From NCBI GenBank assembly GCA_023245895.1, contig JAHFJJ010000014.1:1-36881 (forward strand): a stretch of DNA of 36,881 nucleotides. The letters run 5' to 3'. The stretch comes from Candidatus Doudnabacteria bacterium (lineage in GTDB: Bacteria > Patescibacteriota > Doudnabacteria > UBA920). Every line of letters starts with the position of its first letter. The stretch's first letter is position 1. Positions 1 through 8,350 of the stretch are shown in pieces. Below the pieces are notes generated by a model that was given only the letters and a program-made list of their open reading frames with translations, was not told where the DNA came from and ran no database searches. The position numbers were made by a program, and so were the translations under genes.

Positions 1-12
1 AAAACAAACCTG

Positions 13-420
13 CTAGTTCATTCCACCCATACCTGAACCGCCCATGCCGGAAGAAGGCATTGCTGGAGCGCTGCCTTTGTTGGTCATGCCCAGTACAAGC
101 AAGACTACACCCAATACCACGTGCAACCAGTTATCGGCCGCGTTGTATTCTACCAACCCCAATAACGGTGAAGACATTACAAAACCCAAAACAGCCAAGA
201 GCAGGTATACTACGCCAAAAATTGTCATGGACATAGCGGCGGAAGCCTCGCCTTTAGAAGCCATTACAAGCATAATTATACCAATGAGCAAGTGGGCCAG
301 ATTATGTACCGCGTTGGTCATAAAGTATCCATATTCGCCGACTATTGGATTTTCAATAAAACCCAAGACCCCAACTATCACAAAAACTATACCCAGAATC
401 ATTGCTAATTTTTTAGCCAT
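13..420 (-). CDS. DUF4383-like small membrane protein
   Basis: 135-aa ORF, four hydrophobic segments, pattern MILGIVFVIVGVLGF...NLAHLLIGIIMLVMA...NWLHVVLGVVLLVLG. Confidence 0.75.
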   Translation of the reverse strand: MAKKLAMILGIVFVIVGVLGFIENPIVGEYGYFMTNAVHNLAHLLIGIIMLVMASKGEASAAMSMTIFGVVYLLLAVLGFVMSSPLLGLVEYNAADNWLHVVLGVVLLVLGMTNKGSAPAMPSSGMGGSGMGGMN

Positions 421-611
421 AAATTATTTAAATTCCAATATCCAAAAAAGCAAGAACCAAGTTATTATATTAAATTGATTTTTGTTTCTTGAATACTTAA
501 TAATATTGCATTAATTATAGCATTTTTTAATAAAATTTTCTTTCCATTTGTGGATAAAAATAAAAAAATGGCTAAAATAAGATAAGTTTTAGCCAATTTT
601 TTTAAATTTTA

Positions 612-1043
612 TTATTTGACTATACCAATAATTACCCCTGCCGCTCCTAAAGTTAAAAGCATGTTGCCAATGCCCAACCAGAACAAAATCATTTTACCGC
701 CCCATAAGGCATTGCCCAAGCTTAATGGGACAATAAAACCAAGCCAAACCCAAAACGCGGCTTGTATTCCGTCCATAGCGCTTTTAGCCCCCAAAGCTCC
801 CATTAGCCAGGCAAAAACATAAAACATCAGGATGCTGGCCAAAAACTGCCAAAGGTAAGTTAATCCCATCGATTTCTTCATTGCCGCCTTTTTTTCCGAG
901 CTCCAGCTGTCCATGCCCATGGCGCTCATAAACTTTTTGCCGAACAAAGGCCCATACCAAATACTGCCTATGACCATAGAGGCTACGGCCGAAGCCAATA
1001 CCGCCCAAAAATTTACCATGACATTAAATTGCATAATCTTCAC
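612..1043 (-). CDS. DUF1761-like membrane protein
   Basis: 143-aa ORF, VNFWAVLASAVASMVIGSIWYGPLFGKKF; GGGGGTG ribosome-binding-like sequence at the 5' end. Confidence 0.75.
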   Translation of the reverse strand: MKIMQFNVMVNFWAVLASAVASMVIGSIWYGPLFGKKFMSAMGMDSWSSEKKAAMKKSMGLTYLWQFLASILMFYVFAWLMGALGAKSAMDGIQAAFWVWLGFIVPLSLGNALWGGKMILFWLGIGNMLLTLGAAGVIIGIVK

Positions 1044-1081
1044 CCCCTTTCTATAGTAGCAATCTCAAATAAACAAATCGA

Positions 1082-1143
1082 CACAAATATACAAATTCCG
1101 GAAATTTAAGATTTGTATATTTGTCTAAATTTGTATATTTGTG
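1082..1143. repeat. Intergenic inverted repeat CACAAATATACAAATT / AATTTGTATATTTGTG
   Basis: Perfect 16-bp arms at 1082-1097 and 1128-1143. Confidence 0.85.
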
Positions 1144-1154
1144 CGCACTACACT

Positions 1155-2891
1155 CTAATGGCCGAAGAAGCCTCTTGCCTGGCTGTCCGGCAACATTACT
1201 AAATTAATACCTTTATCAACGCAAAACTTTTTAATTTCTTCGTCGCGCACGCTACCCGAAGTCGCGAAGATGGATTTAATTCCTGCCAATGATAGTGTTT
1301 CCACGCCGTCCACAAACGGAAAGAAACTGTCGCTGTAAGCCGCCGCACCTTTTGTGTCATGATTCGCGTCTGTCGCGCGCTTAATTGCAAGCTGACAGCA
1401 ACTTACGCGGTCTTGCTGTCCGACTCCGTTGCCTATGAGCATTTGATTTTTCGTGATGGTAACTGTGTTGCTATTGGAAGTTGAGCCGACTGCCCATGCC
1501 AGGATGATATCCGATTTTTGTTGGTCTGATAACTTGTAGTTGCCTGATTTATCAGGCTCCTCGGACTGCCCCATAAATGGGGCAACTACGTCGCACTTGT
1601 TTAAATCTAAAACAAAATTATAATTCGGCTGTTTTAAAAACCCGCCGCGCACATAGCGGAAGCGGGGATGGCTATCTAAACTTTCTTTTGATAAATTGGC
1701 CAACGCGGGGTTAACCAAAAACCTGCACTTGTCGCCTTTGCGTTTCATTAAATCAATTGCTGATAATGTAAATGACGGCGCGATTACGCCGTCCAAAAGC
1801 CTTCTTCCTAATTCCATTTTGTGCGTAAGCAAAACTTCTGCCAACTTTTCATCTATTTCAAAATTCACCATTACGACGCCGCCAAAAATCGCGCGCAAAT
1901 CCCCTTCCAGCATTTTTTCTATGGCTGATGCTGGGCTGTCAGAAACCGCCGCCCCGCAAGGATTGCCGTGCTTAACTCCTACGGCAATCATCGGTTTATC
2001 TGCGGAGCCTTCTCCCCCTCTGGGGGAGATGCCGAGTGCAGCCGAGGCAGAGAGGGTGCAGTTGTTTACATCAAATCCCGCCGCAATGTGGGTTATAGTT
2101 TGGAGCAAACGGTCAACATCCGCCAAATTATTGTAAGACGGCGCTGTGCCTGCGACCAATTTGAAATTAGCGATTGATAATTGGTCAATGTAGTTAGCCG
2201 ATTTATCGGCTGTCTGAAATAATCCCGAAGGTTGTTGCCAGCCATTCTCCCCGTATTTTGCTTCCAAAATTTGTTCTCCCACCAAACCATCCAGCTTTCC
2301 GGTGCTATGGTAACGCGCGGATGCTAAAACATAATCCGCCACAATATATTCGGCTTTGGCGACCAACGATGAAATAAATTCTTCCTTGTTTTGTTCACCG
2401 CCTTTAAGCCACTCAACCACGCGAGTCCTGTCCAAAGGGTCACAGACCACAATCCTCCTGCCCTTTGCCCCGCTCCTTAGCATTGTAGGACCGCCAATGT
2501 CTGTTTTGTCTACTACGGCCTCATTAGCTTTTAAAGTGTAGCGTGCCGATTTATCGGCGTCCCACTTTGCAATTTCATCTGCCAACGGATATAAATCGCA
2601 GCAAACTAAATCTATAAAAGGAATTTTAAGGTCTGCTAATTCTTTTCTATCAGCTTCGTCATCCTTTGCCAAAAGCCCGGCATGCACTTCGCGCGACAAA
2701 GTTACCACACGGTGCCCAAGTATTGCCGCGCCGCCTACCAAAGAAGCCACGTCTGTGACTTCCAGGCCTGCTGATGATAACGCTTTCGCCGTGCCGCCCG
2801 AAGCTAAAATCTTAAATCCTAAATCTGCCAACTGTTTTGCGAACTCAACAATCCCCTCTTTGTTGTAAACTGAAATTAAGGCAGTTTTCAT
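1155..2891 (-). CDS. purH: Bifunctional AICAR formyltransferase / IMP cyclohydrolase
   Basis: 578 aa; MGS-type N-terminus ALISVYNKEGIVEFAKQLADLGFKILASGGTAKAL, DIGGPTMLRSGAKG, VKHGNPCGAA; several repeat-derived insertions. Confidence 0.93.
   Translation of the reverse strand: MKTALISVYNKEGIVEFAKQLADLGFKILASGGTAKALSSAGLEVTDVASLVGGAAILGHRVVTLSREVHAGLLAKDDEADRKELADLKIPFIDLVCCDLYPLADEIAKWDADKSARYTLKANEAVVDKTDIGGPTMLRSGAKGRRIVVCDPLDRTRVVEWLKGGEQNKEEFISSLVAKAEYIVADYVLASARYHSTGKLDGLVGEQILEAKYGENGWQQPSGLFQTADKSANYIDQLSIANFKLVAGTAPSYNNLADVDRLLQTITHIAAGFDVNNCTLSASAALGISPRGGEGSADKPMIAVGVKHGNPCGAAVSDSPASAIEKMLEGDLRAIFGGVVMVNFEIDEKLAEVLLTHKMELGRRLLDGVIAPSFTLSAIDLMKRKGDKCRFLVNPALANLSKESLDSHPRFRYVRGGFLKQPNYNFVLDLNKCDVVAPFMGQSEEPDKSGNYKLSDQQKSDIILAWAVGSTSNSNTVTITKNQMLIGNGVGQQDRVSCCQLAIKRATDANHDTKGAAAYSDSFFPFVDGVETLSLAGIKSIFATSGSVRDEEIKKFCVDKGINLVMLPDSQARGFFGH
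1536..1589. repeat. Full two-hairpin palindromic element inside purH
   Basis: GTAGTTGCC-TGATTTATCA-GGC...GCCCCATAAATGGGGCAACTAC; terminal inverted repeats plus two inner hairpins; translated VVAPFMGQSEEPDKSGNY. Confidence 0.85.
2010..2063. repeat. CTCTCCCC-type palindrome plus tail inside purH
   Basis: tctccccctctgggggagatgccgagtgcagccgaggcagagagggtgcagtt, resembles the repeats flanking the DUF559 gene. Confidence 0.8.
2190..2216. repeat. Half copy of GTAGTTAGCCGATTTATCGGC element inside purH
   Basis: gtagttagccgatttatcggctgtctg; translated TADKSANY. Confidence 0.85.
2538..2562. repeat. Half copy of GTAGCGTGCCGATTTATCGGC element inside purH
   Basis: gtagcgtgccgatttatcggcgtcc; translated DADKSARYT. 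Confidence 0.85.
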
Positions 2892-2920
2892 AATTTATAC
2901 TTTATTATAACAGATTTCTT

Positions 2921-2957
2921 TAAAAAACAGAGGGGGTGGGAGAAATTTCTCCCACCC
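2921..2957 (-). terminator. Rho-independent terminator-like hairpin downstream of the 109-aa ORF
   Basis: Minus strand GGGTGGGAGAAATTTCTCCCACCC followed by a T-rich run. Confidence 0.7.
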
Positions 2958-2979
2958 AAGTCGACTGAAGTATCCACCA

Positions 2980-3309
2980 CTAGTCCTTACGGACTGTGTC
3001 GGATTCATTAATCTGTACCAACGTGCCGGCTCGTTCGCCTGTTAAAGCCAGGGCGTTATATTTTCCATATTTGCGCCGGAGCTTCGCATAGCATGGAGCG
3101 CCTGCAAAGCGAACTGAAGCCTCTTTGTCAGTACGAAACTGCTCACCGGGCTTTAAGGACAAGATGGTTTTTGGCCGCCGGGAATCAAGAGCGCTTTGGA
3201 TCATGGGCAGTATGCGACGATCCATTTCTGCATCTGATATTAAATGCTTCCTGGCAACGGGGATGTCTGATTGTCTGCTTGATAGGCGCGAGTTCATTCC
3301 AACCTCCAA
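2980..3309 (-). CDS. Hypothetical protein
   Basis: 109-aa ORF; likely start at internal Met (MNSRLSS, ~3297); followed by a terminator. Confidence 0.5.
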   Translation of the reverse strand: MEVGMNSRLSSRQSDIPVARKHLISDAEMDRRILPMIQSALDSRRPKTILSLKPGEQFRTDKEASVRFAGAPCYAKLRRKYGKYNALALTGERAGTLVQINESDTVRKD

Positions 3310-3363
3310 TTTTGAAATAACAATACCTTAGGTTATCACAAAAATCTGTAGCCGGTCAACGAA

Positions 3364-3939
3364 CTAAACTTCCATGCCCAATTTTTCCAGCGCGTTAAAA
3401 ACAAAGCCCAGCGGCAAGCCCAAGTCAACCGTTAAATCGCCTTCTATTTTTTCTACTAAATTAAAACCTTTGCCAATAAACCCATAAGCCCCTGCCTTGT
3501 CCATAGCCTCGCCGCTGGCAAGGTATTTTTTTATGTCCTTGGCCGATAATTTTTTAAAATAAACTTTTACTGAATCGGTAAAGCTTAGCGCCTGTTTGTT
3601 TTTCGCGTCCATTACCACAACCCCGGAAATTACATAATGCGCTTTGCCGCTAAAACTTTGCAGCATTTTATAAGCTTCTGATTTGCTTTTGGGTTTGCCG
3701 ATAGCCTTGCCTTTGAATGATACAATTGTATCCGCCGCAATTATGATTGATGAGGGATATTTTTTAGCCGCGGCCTTAGCCTTGCCAAAAGCCAAAAACA
3801 TCACCAGTTGCCTGTGTCCCATGTGCTGGTGCATAACTTCCTCATAGCCCGAATCCACGGCCTTAAACTTTATATCCAAAACTTTCATCAACTGCCTCCT
3901 CCTGGGAGAAGTTGAAGCTAAAATAACTTGCCTGCTCAT
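3364..3939 (-). CDS. maf: Maf-like nucleoside triphosphate pyrophosphatase
   Basis: ILASTSPRRRQLM, AADTIVSFKGKAIGKPKS motifs. Confidence 0.92.
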   Translation of the reverse strand: MSRQVILASTSPRRRQLMKVLDIKFKAVDSGYEEVMHQHMGHRQLVMFLAFGKAKAAAKKYPSSIIIAADTIVSFKGKAIGKPKSKSEAYKMLQSFSGKAHYVISGVVVMDAKNKQALSFTDSVKVYFKKLSAKDIKKYLASGEAMDKAGAYGFIGKGFNLVEKIEGDLTVDLGLPLGFVFNALEKLGMEV

Positions 3940-4040
3940 AAGTTTATTTTAGCATACTTTCCCAGCCATCACCGGCACAAAAAACTGCCCGCCATCCAAA
4001 GACTTAAAACTGCGGTGCTATAACAGCATTCTTTATTTTT

Positions 4041-4076
4041 ATTCTAAAAAAACTACAAATGTAGTTTTTTTAGAAT
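4041..4076. repeat. Perfect 17-bp-arm inverted repeat downstream of the PaaX-like gene
   Basis: ATTCTAAAAAAACTACA-AA-TGTAGTTTTTTTAGAAT. Confidence 0.9.
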
Positions 4077-4079
4077 ATT

Positions 4080-4736
4080 TTAAACCTGACGAAAAAATTC
4101 CTTAAGTATTGCTTCGTCCTGCCTATCCAAACGACTGACTTCTATTACGGTTAAAAAACGGGCTATGCCATAAGTTTCAGCGATAAATTCAATTTCCTTG
4201 CTCGGATTAAATGGGTAAACCCATAAAGTCCTTTGCAAAGAATAAAAACCCATATCCTTTAGTTTTTGCCTGAGTAAATCCGCTCCGCGGCGGTACTGTT
4301 TAGTAGGGATATCGGCCGCTACTAGCCACCACTTCCCATCCCAACGGGCAGGTTTAGGTATATAACAAGCATCGATTTGTAAAGCCTTAGACTTCTCTAA
4401 GCCTAATTTGGTCAATAAGACTTGCATACTCTTGCCCTGGTGTTTAATTTTTACCAATCCGGACTTTTTTAAATAATAAAAAGTTTTTATAATCTTCTCT
4501 TCTTTTTGCCTACGATTCAGCTTTTTGCCTTTTTTCAAAAATATTTTATCCACAGCCATAAATAAATTAGGTGCTATTGCGGCAATTGTCACAACCCCTG
4601 CGACCGCAATTAGACCCAAGGCAACTTTAGAAACGCTCTTAATCCGCTCTAGTTGCTGGGGACTAAGCTCTAACTTGCCCTTTTTAGGCAAATTTGACTT
4701 AACCTGCTTATATATTGATATTTTATTCAAGCTCAT
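4080..4736 (-). CDS. PaaX-like (Cas2-like fold) putative transcriptional repressor with an N-terminal hydrophobic segment
   Basis: 218 aa; winged-helix-like middle, WDGKWWLVAADIPTKQYRRGADLLRQKLKDMGFYSLQRTLWVYPF typical of PaaX C-terminal domains. Confidence 0.7.
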   Translation of the reverse strand: MSLNKISIYKQVKSNLPKKGKLELSPQQLERIKSVSKVALGLIAVAGVVTIAAIAPNLFMAVDKIFLKKGKKLNRRQKEEKIIKTFYYLKKSGLVKIKHQGKSMQVLLTKLGLEKSKALQIDACYIPKPARWDGKWWLVAADIPTKQYRRGADLLRQKLKDMGFYSLQRTLWVYPFNPSKEIEFIAETYGIARFLTVIEVSRLDRQDEAILKEFFRQV

Positions 4737-4807
4737 TTTATTCTAAAATTCCTACATTTGTATCTTTTTTTGACTAACTTTATCAAACTTACGATACTAA
4801 CCTATGG

Positions 4808-4878
4808 TCGGGCTGCCGGGAATTGAACCCGGTCTACATGCACCCCATGCATGCGTACTACCGGTATACTACAGCCCG
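4808..4878 (-). tRNA. tRNA-Pro(GGG)
   Basis: Cloverleaf on minus strand: CGGGCTG acceptor, CATGC-ATGGGGT-GCATG anticodon arm, CCGGGTTCAATTCCCGG T-arm. Confidence 0.92.
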
Positions 4879-4913
4879 TAATTTAACTTTAGATATCTTA
4901 ACAGAAAACTGGA

Positions 4914-4954
4914 AATAAAAAAAGACCGGCCACTCATCTAAAAGATGAGTGGCC
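4914..4954 (-). terminator. Rho-independent terminator
   Basis: Minus strand GGCCACTCATCT-TTT-AGATGAGTGGCC then T-run. Confidence 0.8.
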
Positions 4955-4960
4955 TGCCTG

Positions 4961-5224
4961 CTAGCTAGTTGCCGCTTCAAGCGCTAGTCCGCGGACGAGA
5001 CGCCTGGCTTCCGATGCCCTTCGCTCTAAAATCTGCTCTATTTCTCTGTTTTGTTCAAGCAAAAATTTGAGCCGATCCTCGCGCCTGGCTCGGACTTTAT
5101 CTGGTACATGATCTTCTTCCCTTTTTTCTAGAAGCGAACCAATCTCTACGAGATTAATTGCCTCCAGTTGTCTGAGAGCAAAACTTCTCCGTTCACCCAA
5201 CAATAAATGCTTCTTCGCCATCAA
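4961..5224 (-). CDS. Hypothetical small charged (coiled-coil-like) protein
   Basis: 87-aa ORF with adjacent downstream terminator. Confidence 0.6.
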   Translation of the reverse strand: MMAKKHLLLGERRSFALRQLEAINLVEIGSLLEKREEDHVPDKVRARREDRLKFLLEQNREIEQILERRASEARRLVRGLALEAATS

Positions 5225-5640
5225 TCAATTTCCTTAACACAAAAAGGGGGTTGGTGGGTGAGTGCAGAAAATTTTCAGCACCCGCTTGTACTTGTATCAA
5301 AATCCTCCAATGCAAATTCCCGCTTCATGCGGAATAGAATGACGGCTCGTATTGCTAGCCGTAAAATTTACTCCGAGTTTCCTTGGGATAATATTTACAA
5401 CTATCAACTAAAAGCAAAACACCCTTTCTCTTTGGGTGTTGGTTTTTACTTTAAATCTTTTTCAACTTTCACCAACCACCCAATTAGCAATTCCAAAGAG
5501 CCTTAGTAAAAAGGCTGTAGGGAAAAATGCTAGTTTGGTGTAATTGGATCATGGCTTTGTGTATATATGACTATATATAGATATATATTAAGTTTTTATT
5601 AAGTATGTGTCAAACCGGTTTTTCCACACTTATACCAGGT

Positions 5641-5720
5641 GTCGTTACGAGAGGGGTACATAAGACGCGGCAATCTTTACTTCTGATAATAAGATTGCTT
5701 CAGCCGCACTCGCAATGACA
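5641..5720. repeat. Intergenic GTCATTGCGAG-type palindromic repeat (degenerate)
   Basis: gtcgttacgag...gcaatctt...aagattgc...ctcgcaatgaca. Confidence 0.75.
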
Positions 5721-5726
5721 TAAGCC

Positions 5727-6692
5727 TTAAACCGTCAAAAACCCACCCTCTTCCGCCTGTCTTTCGGCTGCCATTTTGTGGACTATTTCGCTTAACTCTT
5801 CCTCGCTGAAAAACTCAATCATAATTTTTCCGCCCTGGCCCTGGCGCTGGATTTTAACCTGCGTGCCCAGCTTGCCGCGAAGCTCTGACTCCATGGCCAT
5901 AAGCTTTGGGTCCGGTGCGGCTGAATCTACCGGCCGTTTAGTGGTAAGTTCGCGGACTTTATACTCCACCTGGCGCACATTTAAATTTTGTTCCACCACC
6001 ATTTTATACATTAGCAGAATCTTTTCCGGGTCATTCAAACCAAGCAAAGCGCGGGCGTGGCCTTCCATAATTTTGCCCTCGATAACGGCGCGCTGGACTT
6101 CGGCCGGTAAATTTAACAGGCGGACCGTGTTGGCAACTGCCGGCCGGCTCTTGCCGACCTTTTTGGCGACCTGGTCCTGCGTCAGGTTAAAAGTTTTCAT
6201 CAGCCTCTCGTAGGCCTGCGCTTCTTCAATGGGGTTTAGCTCCTGCCGTTGGATGTTTTCTATTAATGCCACTTCCAGCTTGGTCTGGTCTACCATCGCG
6301 TCCTTGATAATGGCAGGGACTTTTTCCATGCCCGCCAACTGGGACGCGCGGAAGCGCCTTTCCCCTACTACAATTTCATAACCAACTGCCGTGCGCGTAA
6401 CCACCAAAGGCTGGATGACCCCATGCTCTTTTATGGAATCCGCCAGCTCCCTAAGCGCCGTGGGTTCAAAAGTTTTCCTGGGCTGGAATGGGTTAGGCGA
6501 AATTTTTGAAACTTCTATTTCTTCAATTTTGGCGTCGGCATAAGAAACTTTATCCGCGGGCACATCTGGCTTATCAGTTGCCTGGGTTTGAGTGGAAGGA
6601 TAGGATAAACCTGACGGATTAGCCAAATTAGGCAAAACGGCATCGCTTAAAGGCTGGATAGTAATATTCGGTTGTAGATTTGTTTCTTCCAT
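5727..6692 (-). CDS. parB: ParB/Spo0J chromosome partitioning protein
   Basis: ISPNPFQPRKTF, GERRFRASQLAG, ENIQRQELNPIEEAQAY, HARALLGL. Confidence 0.95.
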   Translation of the reverse strand: MEETNLQPNITIQPLSDAVLPNLANPSGLSYPSTQTQATDKPDVPADKVSYADAKIEEIEVSKISPNPFQPRKTFEPTALRELADSIKEHGVIQPLVVTRTAVGYEIVVGERRFRASQLAGMEKVPAIIKDAMVDQTKLEVALIENIQRQELNPIEEAQAYERLMKTFNLTQDQVAKKVGKSRPAVANTVRLLNLPAEVQRAVIEGKIMEGHARALLGLNDPEKILLMYKMVVEQNLNVRQVEYKVRELTTKRPVDSAAPDPKLMAMESELRGKLGTQVKIQRQGQGGKIMIEFFSEEELSEIVHKMAAERQAEEGGFLTV

Positions 6693-6720
6693 AAAAAATT
6701 CTTAAATACTGTGCAAGTGG

Positions 6721-6802
6721 TGCCGCGAGAGAGAGTCGAACTCTCATGGGTTTCCCCGCGCGCTCTTGAGGCGCGTGCGTCTGCCAGTTCCGCCATCGCG
6801 GC
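6721..6802 (-). tRNA. tRNA-Leu(CAA)
   Basis: GCCGCGATGGCGGAACTGGCAGACGC...CGCGC-CTCAAGA-GCGCG...variable arm...GAGAGTTCGACTCTC...TCGCGGC. Confidence 0.93.
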
Positions 6803-6831
6803 ATCACTTAAACATGATTTGTTTAAATATT

Positions 6832-7359
6832 TTACCAGATGGCGCCCCCAAGGTAAAGAGCCAAAAAAGCCGAGAATGTGCCAATAATCCAGCCTACAAT
6901 TACATCTTCCGGGTCATGGTAGCCCAACAGTACCCTGGCAATGCCATTTATAAAAGCCAAGGCTATCCAGGCCAAACCCAGCAATGGGAAAAACCAGTAA
7001 AAAACAACGCTGATGGCAGAAAGGCTGGCCGCGTGGGCCGAGGGCATGGAGTCAAAACGCTTGCTCGTCCAGGAAAGGAAAAATTTTGAGCCAGCTTGGC
7101 TAAAACCAATCCTTTGGTAAGGCCTGGATTTTTTATACACCAAACGCACCGCGCCGCAAACTACAAACCTGGCAAAAACAAAAGCGCCCAAGGCCAATAC
7201 CAGCGCTTTAGGATTTTTGAAAAGCAAATACACTCCCGTAACCAGCAACAAAGCCACAACATAAATTCCCACTCCCCGCCAAAACCAGCGGAAGTATTTT
7301 TTTTCACTAAGTGACTTTTGCCAATTTAAAAAAGTTTGGTCAGAAATTAACAGAGCCAT
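6832..7359 (-). CDS. PAP2-superfamily phosphatase
   Basis: KKSRPYQRIG, SMPSAHAAS, GIARVLLGYHDPEDVIVGWIIG. Confidence 0.88.
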   Translation of the reverse strand: MALLISDQTFLNWQKSLSEKKYFRWFWRGVGIYVVALLLVTGVYLLFKNPKALVLALGAFVFARFVVCGAVRLVYKKSRPYQRIGFSQAGSKFFLSWTSKRFDSMPSAHAASLSAISVVFYWFFPLLGLAWIALAFINGIARVLLGYHDPEDVIVGWIIGTFSAFLALYLGGAIW

Positions 7360-7375
7360 AAAAACTGCCTGGTTG

Positions 7376-7467
7376 TGTCATTGCGAGGAGTCCGGCCTTT
7401 TTGCATCAAAAGGTTGGACGACGTGGCAATCCCTTAATAGATTGCTTCGGATGCACTCGCAATGACA
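7376..7467. repeat. Intergenic GTCATTGCGAG-type palindromic repeat
   Basis: gtgtcattgcgag...ggcaatccc...gattgcttcggatgcactcgcaatgaca. Confidence 0.85.
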
Positions 7468-7480
7468 AAAAACTTTAATT

Positions 7481-8290
7481 CTACTTGAAACTAAAATAGG
7501 CAATTAAAATCAGCGCGGCAAATGCCAGCCTGTACCAGACAAATATTTTAAAGCCGTGGTTGCTTAAATATTTAAGCAAATATTTTATAGAAAGGAAGCC
7601 AAAGGCCGCGGAGGCTAAGAACCCTGTTATAAGTTCGGCTGATGAAACTCCTGTGTGGAAGTCTTTCAGCTTCAAAAGCCCAGCCCCGAAAGTTATGGGG
7701 ATGGACATTAGAAAGCTAAAGCGCGCGGCATCCGCCCGTTTAAAACCCAAAAATAGTCCGGTGCCAATTGTGGAGCCGCTCCTGGAAACTCCGGGGATAA
7801 TTGCCAAGGACTGGGCCAAACCTAAAATTACAGAATCCAGCCAGGTAACGCGATCCAAATTTTTCTGCTTGGCCCCTACCACGTCCGCGTACCAAATAAT
7901 TAAGGCGAAGACAGATATTGTAATTGCAATCAGTAAAGGATTCCTAAAAACCGTTTCAGCTTTGCTTTCCAATAACTTGCCTATGGCTGCGCCCGGAACG
8001 CTGGCGATGATGAGCAACCAAGCCAGCTTTTGGTAAATATTGTTTTTTAAATCCCGCGATGACTTAAACAGGCTATGGAAAAAACCCTTTACAATTAGCC
8101 AGCAATCCTGCCAAAAATAGCCAAGAACTGCCAAAAGCGTGCCCCAATGAAGGGCAACATCAAAACCCAAACCCGGATCTGTCCATTTAAAAAGCCAGGG
8201 TGTAATAATTAAGTGGGCCGATGATGAGATGGGCAAAAATTCGCTCAATCCCTGCACCATGCCTAAAATTAAAGCATGAAAGATGTTCAT
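7481..8290 (-). CDS. uppP: Undecaprenyl-diphosphatase
   Basis: MVQGLSEFLPISSSAHLII and PGVSRSGSTIGTGLFLG. Confidence 0.95.
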   Translation of the reverse strand: MNIFHALILGMVQGLSEFLPISSSAHLIITPWLFKWTDPGLGFDVALHWGTLLAVLGYFWQDCWLIVKGFFHSLFKSSRDLKNNIYQKLAWLLIIASVPGAAIGKLLESKAETVFRNPLLIAITISVFALIIWYADVVGAKQKNLDRVTWLDSVILGLAQSLAIIPGVSRSGSTIGTGLFLGFKRADAARFSFLMSIPITFGAGLLKLKDFHTGVSSAELITGFLASAAFGFLSIKYLLKYLSNHGFKIFVWYRLAFAALILIAYFSFK

Positions 8291-8350
8291 AATTTAATCC
8301 TTACCAATTCTCCCATACACTGGAGTATGGGAGAACGAAGTTAGATGTCG

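Noticed and set aside
549-557. Perfect DnaA box TGTGGATAA; others at ~4546 and near 5620 next to AT-rich DNA upstream of parB
   Set aside because: Isolated single boxes, no cluster and no dnaA/dnaN nearby; insufficient to call an origin.
4080-4736. Could the Cas2-like fold protein indicate CRISPR-Cas?
   Set aside because: No repeat-spacer array and no cas1/effector in the window; sequence is PaaX-like, not Cas2.
5207-5506. 99-aa plus-strand ORF
   Set aside because: No RBS or family resemblance; overlaps the start of the 87-aa gene and the structured region; likely spurious.
8308-8335. Hairpin TTCTCCCATAC/GTATGGGAGAA between uppP and glyA as terminator
   Set aside because: Perfect 11-bp stem but no T-run on either strand; left uncalled.
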